Assembly (NCBI GenBank): GCA_964439415.1
Contig: CAYTOJ010000051.1
Coordinates: forward strand, 1-13,117
DNA: 13,117 nt
Source: CAYTOJ01 sp964439415
GTDB lineage: Bacteria > Pseudomonadota > Alphaproteobacteria > Rickettsiales > CAZAGG01
Direction: 5' to 3'
Shown here in pieces: positions 1 to 6,594 of this stretch (its first letter is position 1; every line of letters starts with the position of its first letter). Under the pieces are notes generated by a model. It was not told the DNA's origin and ran no database searches. It saw only the letters and a list, made by a program, of their open reading frames with translations. The position numbers and the translations under genes are program-made.

Positions 1-407
1 ATTATATTTATGGAGGTGAAGGCAACGATACAATGTATGGTGGAAAAGGCAGTGATGTCATTACTCCCGGTGAAGGTGCGAATGTTTCTACGGGTGGTGA
101 TGGTAATGATTGGTTCATATTCTCAGCGCACTGGATGTGGGAAGGTGGCCATGATATAGTAACGGATTTTAAAAAAGGTGAGGATCTTGTTGTTCTGCCA
201 TTCGATGTTGATGCAAGTAGTTTAAGTATACGTGATGAAGCTGATGGTACTCATATATTTTATGCTTATCCTCAGAATCTGCCGCCAGAAACCGCTACTA
301 TTCCAGAGGACATTGATACTATAAGCATTATTCTTCAAGGTGTACATGGCGTCACCATGGAGAATATCCTAATCAATCACATAATCCAACTTCCAGGTGG
401 TTTTTAA
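1..407 (+). CDS. RTX-type calcium-binding secreted protein, C-terminal fragment
   Basis: This is the 3' end of a gene that begins before the window; the first complete codon is at base 3 and the TAA stop is at 405-407. The visible ~134 residues open with glycine/aspartate nonapeptide repeats of the RTX type (GGEGNDTMY, GGKGSDVIT, a degenerate PGEGANVST, then GGDGNDWFI), which in known families form a calcium-binding parallel beta-roll. After the repeats comes the usual C-terminal module: a DIVTDFKKGEDLVVL stretch, then DGT and a hydrophobic ISIILQGV strand near the end. That layout is typical of type I (ABC exporter) substrates, whose uncleaved secretion signal sits in the last ~60 residues. 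The catalytic or adhesive part, if any, lies outside the window, so enzyme, toxin and surface-layer roles cannot be separated. The gene is AT-richer than the signalling genes further on. It converges on the next gene across a shared terminator. Confidence 0.85.
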   Translation, partial: YIYGGEGNDTMYGGKGSDVITPGEGANVSTGGDGNDWFIFSAHWMWEGGHDIVTDFKKGEDLVVLPFDVDASSLSIRDEADGTHIFYAYPQNLPPETATIPEDIDTISIILQGVHGVTMENILINHIIQLPGGF

Positions 408-424
408 TGATAGGTTTGAATAAC

Positions 425-454
425 AAATCCCCCCTGCAATTACAGGGGGGATTT
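425..454. terminator. Strong inverted-repeat terminator between convergent genes
   Basis: A perfect 12-bp inverted repeat (425-436 and 443-454, arm AAATCCCCCCTG) encloses a 6-base loop. It lies 17 bases after the RTX stop codon and 38 bases before the stop of the convergent gene. The G/C core is flanked by A/T at both ends, so the hairpin can end in a short U-rich stretch on either strand. I read it as a bidirectional Rho-independent terminator; the U-tract is interrupted, so its efficiency is uncertain. Confidence 0.8.
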
Positions 455-492
455 AAATAATTGTAGGTATATAGCGCCTATGGCTCTATAAG

Positions 493-1287
493 TTACTTCT
501 TATCATCGTCTTTGCCACCACTAGATGAACTTTCTGAGTCATCATCGTCTTTGCCTCCACTGGATGAACTTTCTGAGTCATCATCGTCTTTGCCTCCACT
601 GGATGAACTTTCTGATGTAGTGCTAGTGGAAGTGCTGGTGCCACTGGATGAGGACGCTACCGTGCCTTCCGCTGCTGTTCCACCACAATCTCCAGGTGCA
701 ACACTGGGCAGGTTAGGGTCGCCCTTTGGGTTGGCTCTGGTGGTTATATCATCGCAAGGTTCATTGCCTGCGCCATCATCAACACATGTGCAAACTCCGG
801 TTACGCCGGTGGCTTCTCCCTCGATGGTCTGGGTGATATTAGTGGTTGTAGAGCCAAAAGGCGCAAATATTCCAACAGTGCCGACTTTTACCGCGGCACC
901 ATTTACCGTAAGTCTGATATATTGGGCTTTCTGGTTTCCAAGTGCTACAGCTATCAGGCTGTCCCCGCTACGGGAAATGTTGGATGCAATGGATGTCCAT
1001 GTTTTCGCATCGCTTGATATATCAACGTTGTAAGTAAATGCAGATTTCTTGACTGTAAGTACAGCCTGAAATAACCCTACCTCCTGCACAGATCCCAGGT
1101 TAAAAACCAGACTGGAGCCGGAAGCTAATGACCAGCTTAAGCTGCTGGGGGCTCTGCCTGTGCTACCCCCGCCTGTAACTTCCTTTATAGGAACGGAACC
1201 GGCAATTGCAGTATTTGCTGCGCCGATAAGTGCCACCAGGCAAGCCAGACTATAAATCAGGCCAACCTTCTTTTGATATTTAAACAT
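493..1287 (-). CDS. Secreted protein with discoidin-like domain and Ser/Asp-rich C-terminal repeats
   Basis: I chose the ATG at 1287 (264 aa) because GGAGGGG lies directly before it; the reading frame stays open to an upstream TTG at 1308, which would place that ribosome site inside the gene. The N-terminus is a classic Sec signal peptide: Lys at 3, 6 and 7, a hydrophobic core at about 8-24, and AIA at 27-29 before the predicted cut at Gly30. Residues ~48-142 look like an F5/8 type C (discoidin)-like beta-sandwich, with YNVDISSDAKTWTSIAS followed by AQYIRLTVNG; such folds usually bind carbohydrate or surfaces. Next come four cysteines (166, 168, 178, 201), possibly disulfide-linked. The last ~45 residues are three copies of a 13-residue Ser/Gly/Lys/Asp unit, highly acidic and probably disordered. 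No lipobox, LPXTG or PEP-CTERM signal was seen. An extracellular or periplasmic adhesin-like role is inference only. Confidence 0.75.
   Translation of the reverse strand: MFKYQKKVGLIYSLACLVALIGAANTAIAGSVPIKEVTGGGSTGRAPSSLSWSLASGSSLVFNLGSVQEVGLFQAVLTVKKSAFTYNVDISSDAKTWTSIASNISRSGDSLIAVALGNQKAQYIRLTVNGAAVKVGTVGIFAPFGSTTTNITQTIEGEATGVTGVCTCVDDGAGNEPCDDITTRANPKGDPNLPSVAPGDCGGTAAEGTVASSSSGTSTSTSTTSESSSSGGKDDDDSESSSSGGKDDDDSESSSSGGKDDDKK
500..616. repeat. Three tandem 39-bp repeats
   Basis: Three adjacent 39-bp units lie at 500-538, 539-577 and 578-616. The second and third differ only at the last base, and the first differs at a few positions (for example CCACCACTAGA against CCTCCACTGGA). Each encodes one 13-residue unit of the Ser/Asp-rich tail of the gene on the - strand. 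Because the unit is a multiple of three, copy number can change without breaking the frame, as in slippage-prone surface protein repeats. Confidence 0.9.
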
Positions 1288-1299
1288 TTTACCCCTCCA

Positions 1300-1315
1300 A
1301 ATCTTCAAGAAGATT
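1300..1315. promoter_or_regulatory. 16-bp perfect palindrome upstream of the secreted-protein start
   Basis: AATCTTC-AA-GAAGATT is a perfect inverted repeat, located 13 bases upstream of the chosen ATG and touching the GGAGGGG ribosome site on the - strand. It could be an operator for a dimeric repressor, or an mRNA hairpin that partly covers the ribosome site. Nothing in the sequence decides between the two. Confidence 0.45.
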
Positions 1316-1669
1316 ATCGTGTTGATTGTTTATGACTGGATAACGGCTGATCACAGCAGCTACCTGTATGTTCCAATTTATATTTCCGCGCTGGATTATT
1401 ACTCTCTTTACCGTGGCATTACTTAGAACATTAATTATCGCCAATCATTTTGGCTATGTAAGTATGTTAATCCAGCAATGTTATCTTATGTAGCATATAT
1501 GATGATACTTTTATGACAACAGTGCTTTTGTCCCTATTTATCTGACAAATAGCCTGATTTGCGCATGAGGAACTTATCTCTCAAAAAATATTTGAATGCC
1601 TGAAGATTAATGCAGACCATTCGAGTGGCATTGCCAGAAGTTAATATATTGTCATGTGGCAATGCTGAG
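1316..1669. other. Intergenic region, no gene seen
   Basis: This ~350-base AT-rich stretch should hold the promoter of the secreted-protein gene and the 3' end of the anti-sigma-like gene. I see no credible open reading frame, RNA gene or clear -35/-10 pair. A small inverted repeat (CTATTT at 1534-1539, AAATAG at 1547-1552) has no following T-run. The only stronger structure is the stem at 1628-1665, listed separately. Confidence 0.6.
1628..1665 (-). terminator. Stem-loop downstream of the three-gene - strand unit
   Basis: A 9-bp perfect inverted repeat (GCATTGCCA at 1628-1636, TGGCAATGC at 1657-1665) with a 20-base A/T-rich loop starts 5 bases beyond the stop codon of the 1670-2179 gene. 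No T-run follows on the - strand, so it is not a textbook Rho-independent terminator. It may instead protect the mRNA 3' end. Confidence 0.35.
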
Positions 1670-2179
1670 TTAACCTGCAGCATCCTCCAAGTTGTGTGGA
1701 AAAGCATTTGTTGAATTCTGCTTTTCAGCCACGCAGGTTACTTGATTCCCGACTGCATTATAAAATATATGATCAAAATTACTGTTAAAAACCAGATACA
1801 AACCACGTCCGTTAGGGCGCAGATTGTCCGGTGAGTTAGTTATAAAACGCTCCCAGGCAAAGCCGTGCCCCTGGTCTTTTATTGTCAGCCTGCATTCAGT
1901 ATCATTATAGGCCAGTGATATATCTATCACTTTATCGGCATTCTCCGGCAGGTTCAGGCGGCGGTTGATTTCATCCTTCCATATCCCCCGGCGGATAAGA
2001 TCAGTTTTGGCATCGAAACCCAGGCTCAGGTTGCCATGCTCAATAGCATTCAACACAAGTTCATATATGGCCGTTACATATTCATCCGGCGTAGGAAAAT
2101 ACTGTGCCAGAGTTTGCGACAGGTGGTATATGGAATCCAGGTCTTCCAATCTACAGTTGTATAGCTTGACGTGCATCAT
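1670..2179 (-). CDS. RsbW/SpoIIAB-like HATPase (candidate anti-sigma factor/serine kinase)
   Basis: This 169-aa protein has the GHKL ATP-binding fold of the HATPase_c_2 anti-sigma family. The N-box is ELVLNAIEHGN (residues 40-50, with Glu40 and Asn44), the G1 box is KDQGHGF (102-108) and the G2 box is GRGLYL (125-130). There is no HisKA dimerization domain, so it is not a histidine kinase. In known systems such proteins bind a sigma factor or other target and phosphorylate a Ser/Thr of a STAS antagonist. An unusual ~30-residue insert with many charged residues lies between the N-box and the G1 strand (about 55-84). It starts 20 bases after the phosphatase gene stop on the same strand, which strongly suggests co-transcription and an opposing kinase/phosphatase pair. 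The start is ATG-ATG with only a weak upstream GAG, so either Met may be used. Its target is not visible in the window. Confidence 0.8.
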   Translation of the reverse strand: MMHVKLYNCRLEDLDSIYHLSQTLAQYFPTPDEYVTAIYELVLNAIEHGNLSLGFDAKTDLIRRGIWKDEINRRLNLPENADKVIDISLAYNDTECRLTIKDQGHGFAWERFITNSPDNLRPNGRGLYLVFNSNFDHIFYNAVGNQVTCVAEKQNSTNAFPHNLEDAAG

Positions 2180-2199
2180 GGCTTAATCACTCTATTATG

Positions 2200-3378
2200 T
2201 CATGTTAATCTGGAACAGATGGTGAGGGTTAAATCGTCCAAAGGCGGGGCGGCTGAGTGCTGCCGGAAAAGCTCAAGCAGACTGTTTTTAATTATCTCTG
2301 AACCGGAATTATGCTTTGCCTCCAGAATGCTTATTATATCTTCTTCCGTTATATAAACGGAATTCCGGTTTGGCGTTTCAATAACTGCATCGCTGTACAA
2401 AACCAGAGTATCACCTGAATAAAAATCAATGCTGGAAGTGTTGTAGAATTGTAGCCCCACCCCAAGTGGTGAATTACTGCCATCAATCAGTTCCGCCTTG
2501 CCGGTTTTCCTGCGCAGAATCACAGGGTGCGGCGAACATGCGCAGGAGTAAAACAACTGGTTAGCCTGAGTGTCAATAATGCCGTAAAACATGGTTGCAA
2601 ACTGCCCGCGCAATAGCAGATGCAGCATCTTTTCATTCATGCGCGTAAGGTATTCGCCAGGCCTAAAAGCTAGCTCTGAATGCTCTCTCAAGTACGCTTG
2701 CAGGCGGAATGCATTTAATGCTGATGCAACGCCATGCCCTGAAAAATCAACCATCCAGAGAGCCGTCTGATTGGGAAAAATATTCTTAACGCCCCAGAAA
2801 TCCCCGCCTACCTCGGAAGATGGCTGAAAATATGATGCTATATCCAGGTGGGCTTTCTGCTTAATTTCGCTTAGCTCATCTGCATTCGGCAGTATGGCCA
2901 GTTGTAACTGCCGGGCAGACTCCAGTTCTATTTCAATGCGCTGTTTGTATAACTCCAGAGTGCGGTGAGAATGGCGCTTCTCAAGATGCACCATTACACG
3001 TGCGCATAGTTCATCAGGATATACCGGCTTGCTGATGAAATCAGTAGCGCCCTCAGTAAAGGCTTTAACGCGTAGTTCCGCTTGCGTGATTGTGGTTTGA
3101 ATAAGTATCGGCAGATCTTGGTATTCCGGGATTTTCCGTATCTCCCGGCAACATTCAAAACCATCCATATCAGGCATCATGATATCCAGGATTATTATAT
3201 CCGGCTTGAAGCTATCAAGCTTCTCTAACGCAACTAAACCGTCAGCTGCATGCATGATATTACTGAAGCCACTATTCTGCAGCATACGTTCAATGAATAC
3301 CCTGTTTACCTCGTTATCATCAACGATTAAAATACGGGAATACAGAATCTGCTGTTTCAGGTTTCTAGCGGGCGACAT
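2200..3378 (-). CDS. Response regulator with SpoIIE/RsbU-type PP2C phosphatase output
   Basis: This 392-aa protein has two domains. Residues ~14-130 are a receiver: acidic pair Asp20/Asp21, phospho-acceptor Asp65 in ILDIMMPD, Thr95 and Lys117 before Pro118, all intact. A helical linker (~131-165) leads into a SpoIIE-type metal-dependent phosphatase. Its motifs are SSEVGGDFWG with Asp193, VDFSGHG with Asp211, and LDDLTL (380-385), which keep the metal-binding aspartates of the PPM family. Family members such as RsbU, SpoIIE and HsbR dephosphorylate STAS antagonists to release a partner. Its ATG lies inside the end of the upstream hybrid kinase gene (14-bp overlap) behind AAGGAG, so translation is probably coupled and the kinase is the likely phosphate donor. 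No DNA-binding domain is present; control is by protein partners. HsbR and CrsR carry an additional kinase domain in the same chain; here the kinase is the separate downstream gene. Confidence 0.9.
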   Translation of the reverse strand: MSPARNLKQQILYSRILIVDDNEVNRVFIERMLQNSGFSNIMHAADGLVALEKLDSFKPDIIILDIMMPDMDGFECCREIRKIPEYQDLPILIQTTITQAELRVKAFTEGATDFISKPVYPDELCARVMVHLEKRHSHRTLELYKQRIEIELESARQLQLAILPNADELSEIKQKAHLDIASYFQPSSEVGGDFWGVKNIFPNQTALWMVDFSGHGVASALNAFRLQAYLREHSELAFRPGEYLTRMNEKMLHLLLRGQFATMFYGIIDTQANQLFYSCACSPHPVILRRKTGKAELIDGSNSPLGVGLQFYNTSSIDFYSGDTLVLYSDAVIETPNRNSVYITEEDIISILEAKHNSGSEIIKNSLLELFRQHSAAPPLDDLTLTICSRLT

Positions 3379-5506
3379 TAGTACGCTCCTTTATAATTAC
3401 AGTGTCATCGTAGATTCCTTCCTGCGCTATAAATGCTTTTATGCGCTCAAGCTCATGCTTAATCTGCTCCAGCAAACTGGTAAGCATATTATAATCCGCA
3501 TTCATGGCGTGTTCGGCCTGGCGGCATAAATCCTCCAGGTTATGCATACCCAAATTAGCGGCTGAACCCTTCAGGCTGTGCGCTGCTTCCTTCCAGTGTA
3601 CGGCCTCGCTGCTGCGGCGTGATTTTTCCAGTGTGGAGACCAGACTATCCGATGTGCGAAAGAACAGATTTATCAGCATGGCCTTACTTTGCGGCGAATC
3701 CGCGACCAGATCCAGACGCTCCATGCTGAGTGGAGCCTGCTTTTCTCCCGACCCATTAATTACAATGTTTACTGAGTCCTCAAAAGACAACCAGCGCCCC
3801 AGCGCATCTTTCAGCAAATCCGGCTCGATAGGCTTGCTTAAATATTCATCCATCCCGGCATTAAAGCATTCCTCCCGATCACCGGAGAGCGCATTGGCCG
3901 TCATGGCGATAATGGGTGTGCGCGCCCTGCCTGCCATTGATTCATGCGCCCTTATCAGGCGGGTAGTCTCATACCCATCCTGAAGGGGCATTTTACAGTC
4001 CATGAATATTATATCATAACCCTGGCTATGGGTTATTTTATCCATCGCCTCCAGGCCGTTCTCCGTGATATCAATGCTTAAAAATCCGAATTTTCTCAAA
4101 AGTGTTGCCAGAAAAACCTGGTTTACGGGATGATCTTCGGCAATCAGTGCCCGCATTTTTGATACATGCGGCAACTGAACTATGCTTTGCGGTGCAGGCT
4201 TTATTGCCTGCTCACCTGCACCAGCATTATCAGCAACCTGTGCCGGAATTTTGAACCAGAATTTTGAACCAACACCGGGCTTGCTTTCAAAGCCGATGCT
4301 ACCCCCCAGCATCACCGTCAGTTGCTTGGTAATAGCCAACCCCAGCCCTGTGCCGCCATATTCACGGGTGATAGCCGCATCACCCTGTACGAATTTTTCA
4401 AAGATGGCCTTGTGCTTATCCTCCGGTATGCCGATGCCGGTATCAGTAACCGTGCAACTGATGAAACCTGTGCTGGCATCATACTGTAGCCTGGCCTCAA
4501 CTTTGCCTTTGTGTGTGAATTTAATGGCGTTGCCGACCAGGTTGGTGACAATCTGCGCGAAGCGCCCCTGATCGCCTATTATTACTTCCGGAACATTAGC
4601 ATCTATTTCATAGATTACGTCTATTCCCTTTTTGCCAGCCAATGGCAGAAGAATCTTGATGGTTTGGGTAAAGCTGTTTCTGATATCAAATGCCCGCTTA
4701 TCCAAAATCAGTTCTTTGGCTTCAATTTTGGAGAGATCCAAAACATCGTTGATCAGCAGCAGGAGATTCTCCGCCGAATGATTTATTGTTTCCACATAAC
4801 TGCGCTGTGTGCTATCCAGCCTGGTATCACGCAGCAGGTATGCCATGCCTAAAATACCGTTCATGGGCGTGCGGAGTTCATGGCTGATGTTGGCCAGAAA
4901 TTCCGCCTTCTCCCTCATGGCCGCTTCTGACCTCTCGCGCTTTTGCTCCAGTGAGCTTTGCAGGGCTTTTATTCCATCCAGATCGCGGCGGGTTCTTCTG
5001 GCGGCGTAGCGAAGCTCAATCTCATCCATGGCTATTTCAGCCAGTTCAGCTAGTTCATGCGCATTCTGGTGTGAAAATTCAGGATGCGGAGAGTGATCAA
5101 TTATGCACAATGTGCCAAGATTATAACCATCCCGATTTTTCAGTGGCGCGCCTGCATAAAAGCAGACGTTGGGAGAATCAGTCACCAGGGGATTGCCCTG
5201 AAAGCGCAAATCGGTAGTTGCATCGTTCACAATAAACACATCATTGCCTAGAATGGCGTGCGAACAGAAGGCTACATCACGGGGCGTCTCCACCGCCTCC
5301 AGCCCATAGCGGGATTTAAACCACTGCCTGTCAGCATCCACCAGTGAGACTAATGCAATCGGCACATTAAAGCGTTTTGCCGCCATGCGGGTGATACGGT
5401 CGAAGGCTACTTCTGCTTGAGAATCCAGAATATCATAGTGCCTCAGCGCAGCTACTCTTTCCGCTTCGTTTTCAGGCAGTGGTGCGATTTTAAAAGAATC
5501 AGTCAT
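3365..5506 (-). CDS. Cytoplasmic hybrid histidine kinase (GAF-HisKA-HATPase-REC-HPt)
   Basis: This 713-aa protein has no signal peptide or membrane segment, so it is a cytoplasmic sensor. Domains in order: GAF (~25-165), coiled-coil (~170-205), HisKA with ISHELRTP and His209, HATPase (N-box around Asn322-Asn326, G1 DTGIGI at 355-360, G2 GGTGLGLAI at 384-392), receiver (Asp458, phospho-acceptor Asp503, Thr536, Lys558-Pro559) and a C-terminal HPt with AAHSLKGSA and His643. The full His-Asp-His relay is therefore in one chain. The GAF ligand is unknown; the C81-S82-H83 and C115 residues are typical of this GAF subfamily and do not identify it. The HPt most plausibly passes phosphate to Asp65 of the overlapping downstream REC-phosphatase. 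The ATG start is supported by domain alignment only, since no good ribosome site precedes it. The gene is transcribed away from the chemotaxis operon. Confidence 0.93.
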   Translation of the reverse strand: MTDSFKIAPLPENEAERVAALRHYDILDSQAEVAFDRITRMAAKRFNVPIALVSLVDADRQWFKSRYGLEAVETPRDVAFCSHAILGNDVFIVNDATTDLRFQGNPLVTDSPNVCFYAGAPLKNRDGYNLGTLCIIDHSPHPEFSHQNAHELAELAEIAMDEIELRYAARRTRRDLDGIKALQSSLEQKRERSEAAMREKAEFLANISHELRTPMNGILGMAYLLRDTRLDSTQRSYVETINHSAENLLLLINDVLDLSKIEAKELILDKRAFDIRNSFTQTIKILLPLAGKKGIDVIYEIDANVPEVIIGDQGRFAQIVTNLVGNAIKFTHKGKVEARLQYDASTGFISCTVTDTGIGIPEDKHKAIFEKFVQGDAAITREYGGTGLGLAITKQLTVMLGGSIGFESKPGVGSKFWFKIPAQVADNAGAGEQAIKPAPQSIVQLPHVSKMRALIAEDHPVNQVFLATLLRKFGFLSIDITENGLEAMDKITHSQGYDIIFMDCKMPLQDGYETTRLIRAHESMAGRARTPIIAMTANALSGDREECFNAGMDEYLSKPIEPDLLKDALGRWLSFEDSVNIVINGSGEKQAPLSMERLDLVADSPQSKAMLINLFFRTSDSLVSTLEKSRRSSEAVHWKEAAHSLKGSAANLGMHNLEDLCRQAEHAMNADYNMLTSLLEQIKHELERIKAFIAQEGIYDDTVIIKERTNVAR

Positions 5507-5857
5507 ATATTTGGTTAATGGTGTACGGAACGTATCAACTTTTGATTGATTGCCAGATGATACATCTTATCAACAAATATATTGACATTTTACCAACCTG
5601 CACGACTTGAGGATAGATTTTCAATCTATAGTTGCATATATGCAATATGCAGTTGTGTATAAAATAATGTCTGTTGATTTTTTATCTGCGCGAGAATCGC
5701 AGAAAATCACTGGCTGCCAGTCGCAAGCTGACGTGAGTGGCGAAACCTGAACATATTTCGGCGCATTTACCATTTGTAGAGCAAATTATGTTCAAATGCT
5801 GAAAGCTTGAGACAAAAGCATATAAAATTTTAAGAACGAAATAAGTGAAGTGCAAGC
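5507..5857. promoter_or_regulatory. Divergent control region between the hybrid kinase and chemotaxis operons
   Basis: This 351-base AT-rich gap must hold the promoters of both divergent operons. It has a dense set of small symmetric elements: ATAGATT-TTC-AATCTAT (5613-5629), the perfect palindrome TTGCATATATGCAA (5632-5645), TCTGCG/CGCAGA with a 7-base loop (5685-5703) and CTGGC-T-GCCAG (5710-5720). A TTGACA hexamer lies at 5582-5587 but lacks a good -10 at 17 bases. TATAAAAT occurs twice (5658-5665 and 5821-5828), either of which could be a -10 element for the + strand operon. I found no convincing sigma-54 or sigma-28 promoter. No credible gene lies here. Confidence 0.55.
5613..5645. promoter_or_regulatory. 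Paired inverted repeats, candidate operator
   Basis: Two perfect symmetric elements sit almost end to end: a 7+3+7 inverted repeat (5613-5629) and, two bases later, a 14-bp uninterrupted palindrome (5632-5645). Neither has a T-run, so terminators are unlikely. Their place, just upstream of a TATAAAAT at 5658, fits a binding site for a dimeric regulator of one or both operons. No regulator family can be named from the sequence. Confidence 0.4.
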
Positions 5858-6172
5858 ATGAAAAGGGAAGAACTACAAGTGCAGTATAATCAAAGTGATG
5901 CGGCAAAATACACACCTCCTTCCATGCTCACGATAGAAACAGCGGAGGAACTGGCTGCCCAACTGAAATTGCTGCCACGCCAGCCGGGAGTTAATCTTGA
6001 AATTGACTTATCAAACATTGAAGGCGTGACAACACCGGGGCTGCAATTGTTTGTATCCATGCAGAAGGCTCTGCAGGGCAATGGTGCGCACCTGAATTTT
6101 AGCGGCAAGATCGGGGATGTGTTTAGTAATGCCTTAACCGATACGGGGTTAGATCGCCACCTGACGATTTAG
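5858..6172 (+). CDS. STAS-domain protein (anti-anti-sigma-like), first gene of the chemotaxis operon
   Basis: This 104-aa protein is almost wholly one STAS domain (~20-104) with the usual strand pattern: LEIDLSNIEGVTTPGLQLFVSM at about 47-68, then GAHLNFSG and a C-terminal helix ending LTDTGLDRHLTI. The loop that carries the phosphorylated residue in SpoIIAA (Asp-Ser-Ser-Gly) reads Thr58-Thr59-Pro60-Gly61. Thr59 falls at the phospho-Ser position and could accept phosphate, while the preceding Asp is replaced by Thr. Two roles are possible: substrate of the divergent HATPase kinase and REC-phosphatase, or a chemotaxis accessory protein like the small CheS/CheX-type STAS proteins at the head of some che operons. 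The ATG at 5858 has only a weak ribosome site (GTGAAG); residues 1-19 are not typical STAS sequence. The next gene, cheY, is 38 bases downstream. Confidence 0.82.
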   Translation: MKREELQVQYNQSDAAKYTPPSMLTIETAEELAAQLKLLPRQPGVNLEIDLSNIEGVTTPGLQLFVSMQKALQGNGAHLNFSGKIGDVFSNALTDTGLDRHLTI

Positions 6173-6210
6173 AAAATTTTTTGAGGTGATAATTAACGGA
6201 GACTGGAGAA

Positions 6211-6594
6211 ATGGCAAAAAAAATACTTGCAGTTGATGACTCTAAAACCATGCGTGACATGGTAAGCTTCACACTGAAAGGCGCAGGTTATGAAGTGGTG
6301 GAGGCGGAGGATGGCAAAGCGGCTCTGTCCAAATTAACGGCGGGAAAAGTGGATGCGGTAATAACCGATCTTAACATGCCCAATATGAATGGCTTTGAGC
6401 TGATACGCGCACTTCGGGCAAATCCGGCCTATAAATTCACACCTATATTAATGCTTACCACCGAAGGCGACAGCGCCAAGAAGGAAGAAGGCAAATCAGC
6501 CGGGGCAACCGGCTGGATAGTAAAGCCATTTAATCCGGAAAAATTAATTGAGGTGGTTAAAAAAGTCTGCCCACCATTGGGAGCCGCAGCATGA
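6211..6594 (+). CDS. cheY: Chemotaxis response regulator CheY
   Basis: This 127-aa protein is a single receiver domain with no output domain. All active-site residues are present: acidic pair Asp9/Asp10, phospho-acceptor Asp53 (VITDLNMPNMNG), Thr83 and Lys105 before Pro106. Trp102 takes the place of the Tyr that switches rotamer in Escherichia coli CheY (Tyr106); it is another aromatic and is common in this CheY subgroup. GGAG precedes the ATG at a good distance. The stop codon overlaps the cheA start as ATGA (4 bases), a sign of translational coupling, so CheA is the expected phosphate donor. Whether the target is a flagellar motor, a pilus or another output is unknown; no flagellar gene lies in the window. 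Confidence 0.95.
   Translation: MAKKILAVDDSKTMRDMVSFTLKGAGYEVVEAEDGKAALSKLTAGKVDAVITDLNMPNMNGFELIRALRANPAYKFTPILMLTTEGDSAKKEEGKSAGATGWIVKPFNPEKLIEVVKKVCPPLGAAA

Noticed and set aside
512..1033. 173-codon open frame on the + strand opposite the secreted-protein gene
   Set aside because: It reads the repeat DNA as Pro/Leu/Asp/Ser repeats and has no domain or ribosome site; the - strand frame has a signal peptide, a ribosome site and a recognisable domain.
1288..1308. TTG start at 1308 giving a seven-residue longer secreted protein
   Set aside because: It would put the GGAGGGG ribosome site inside the coding region and spoil the signal peptide N-terminus; ATG 1287 is far better placed.
5582..5610. 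TTGACA hexamer as a full sigma-70 promoter
   Set aside because: No acceptable -10 element lies 16-18 bases downstream, so a complete promoter cannot be claimed.
5710..5730. Possible sigma-54 promoter (TGGC then GC)
   Set aside because: The GG to GC spacing is one base short of the required ten and the flanking bases do not fit; the area is better described as a short palindrome.
5682..5915. 77-codon open frame on the - strand across the STAS start
   Set aside because: It overlaps the control region and the start of a supported gene, has no recognisable domain, and would block the divergent promoter layout.
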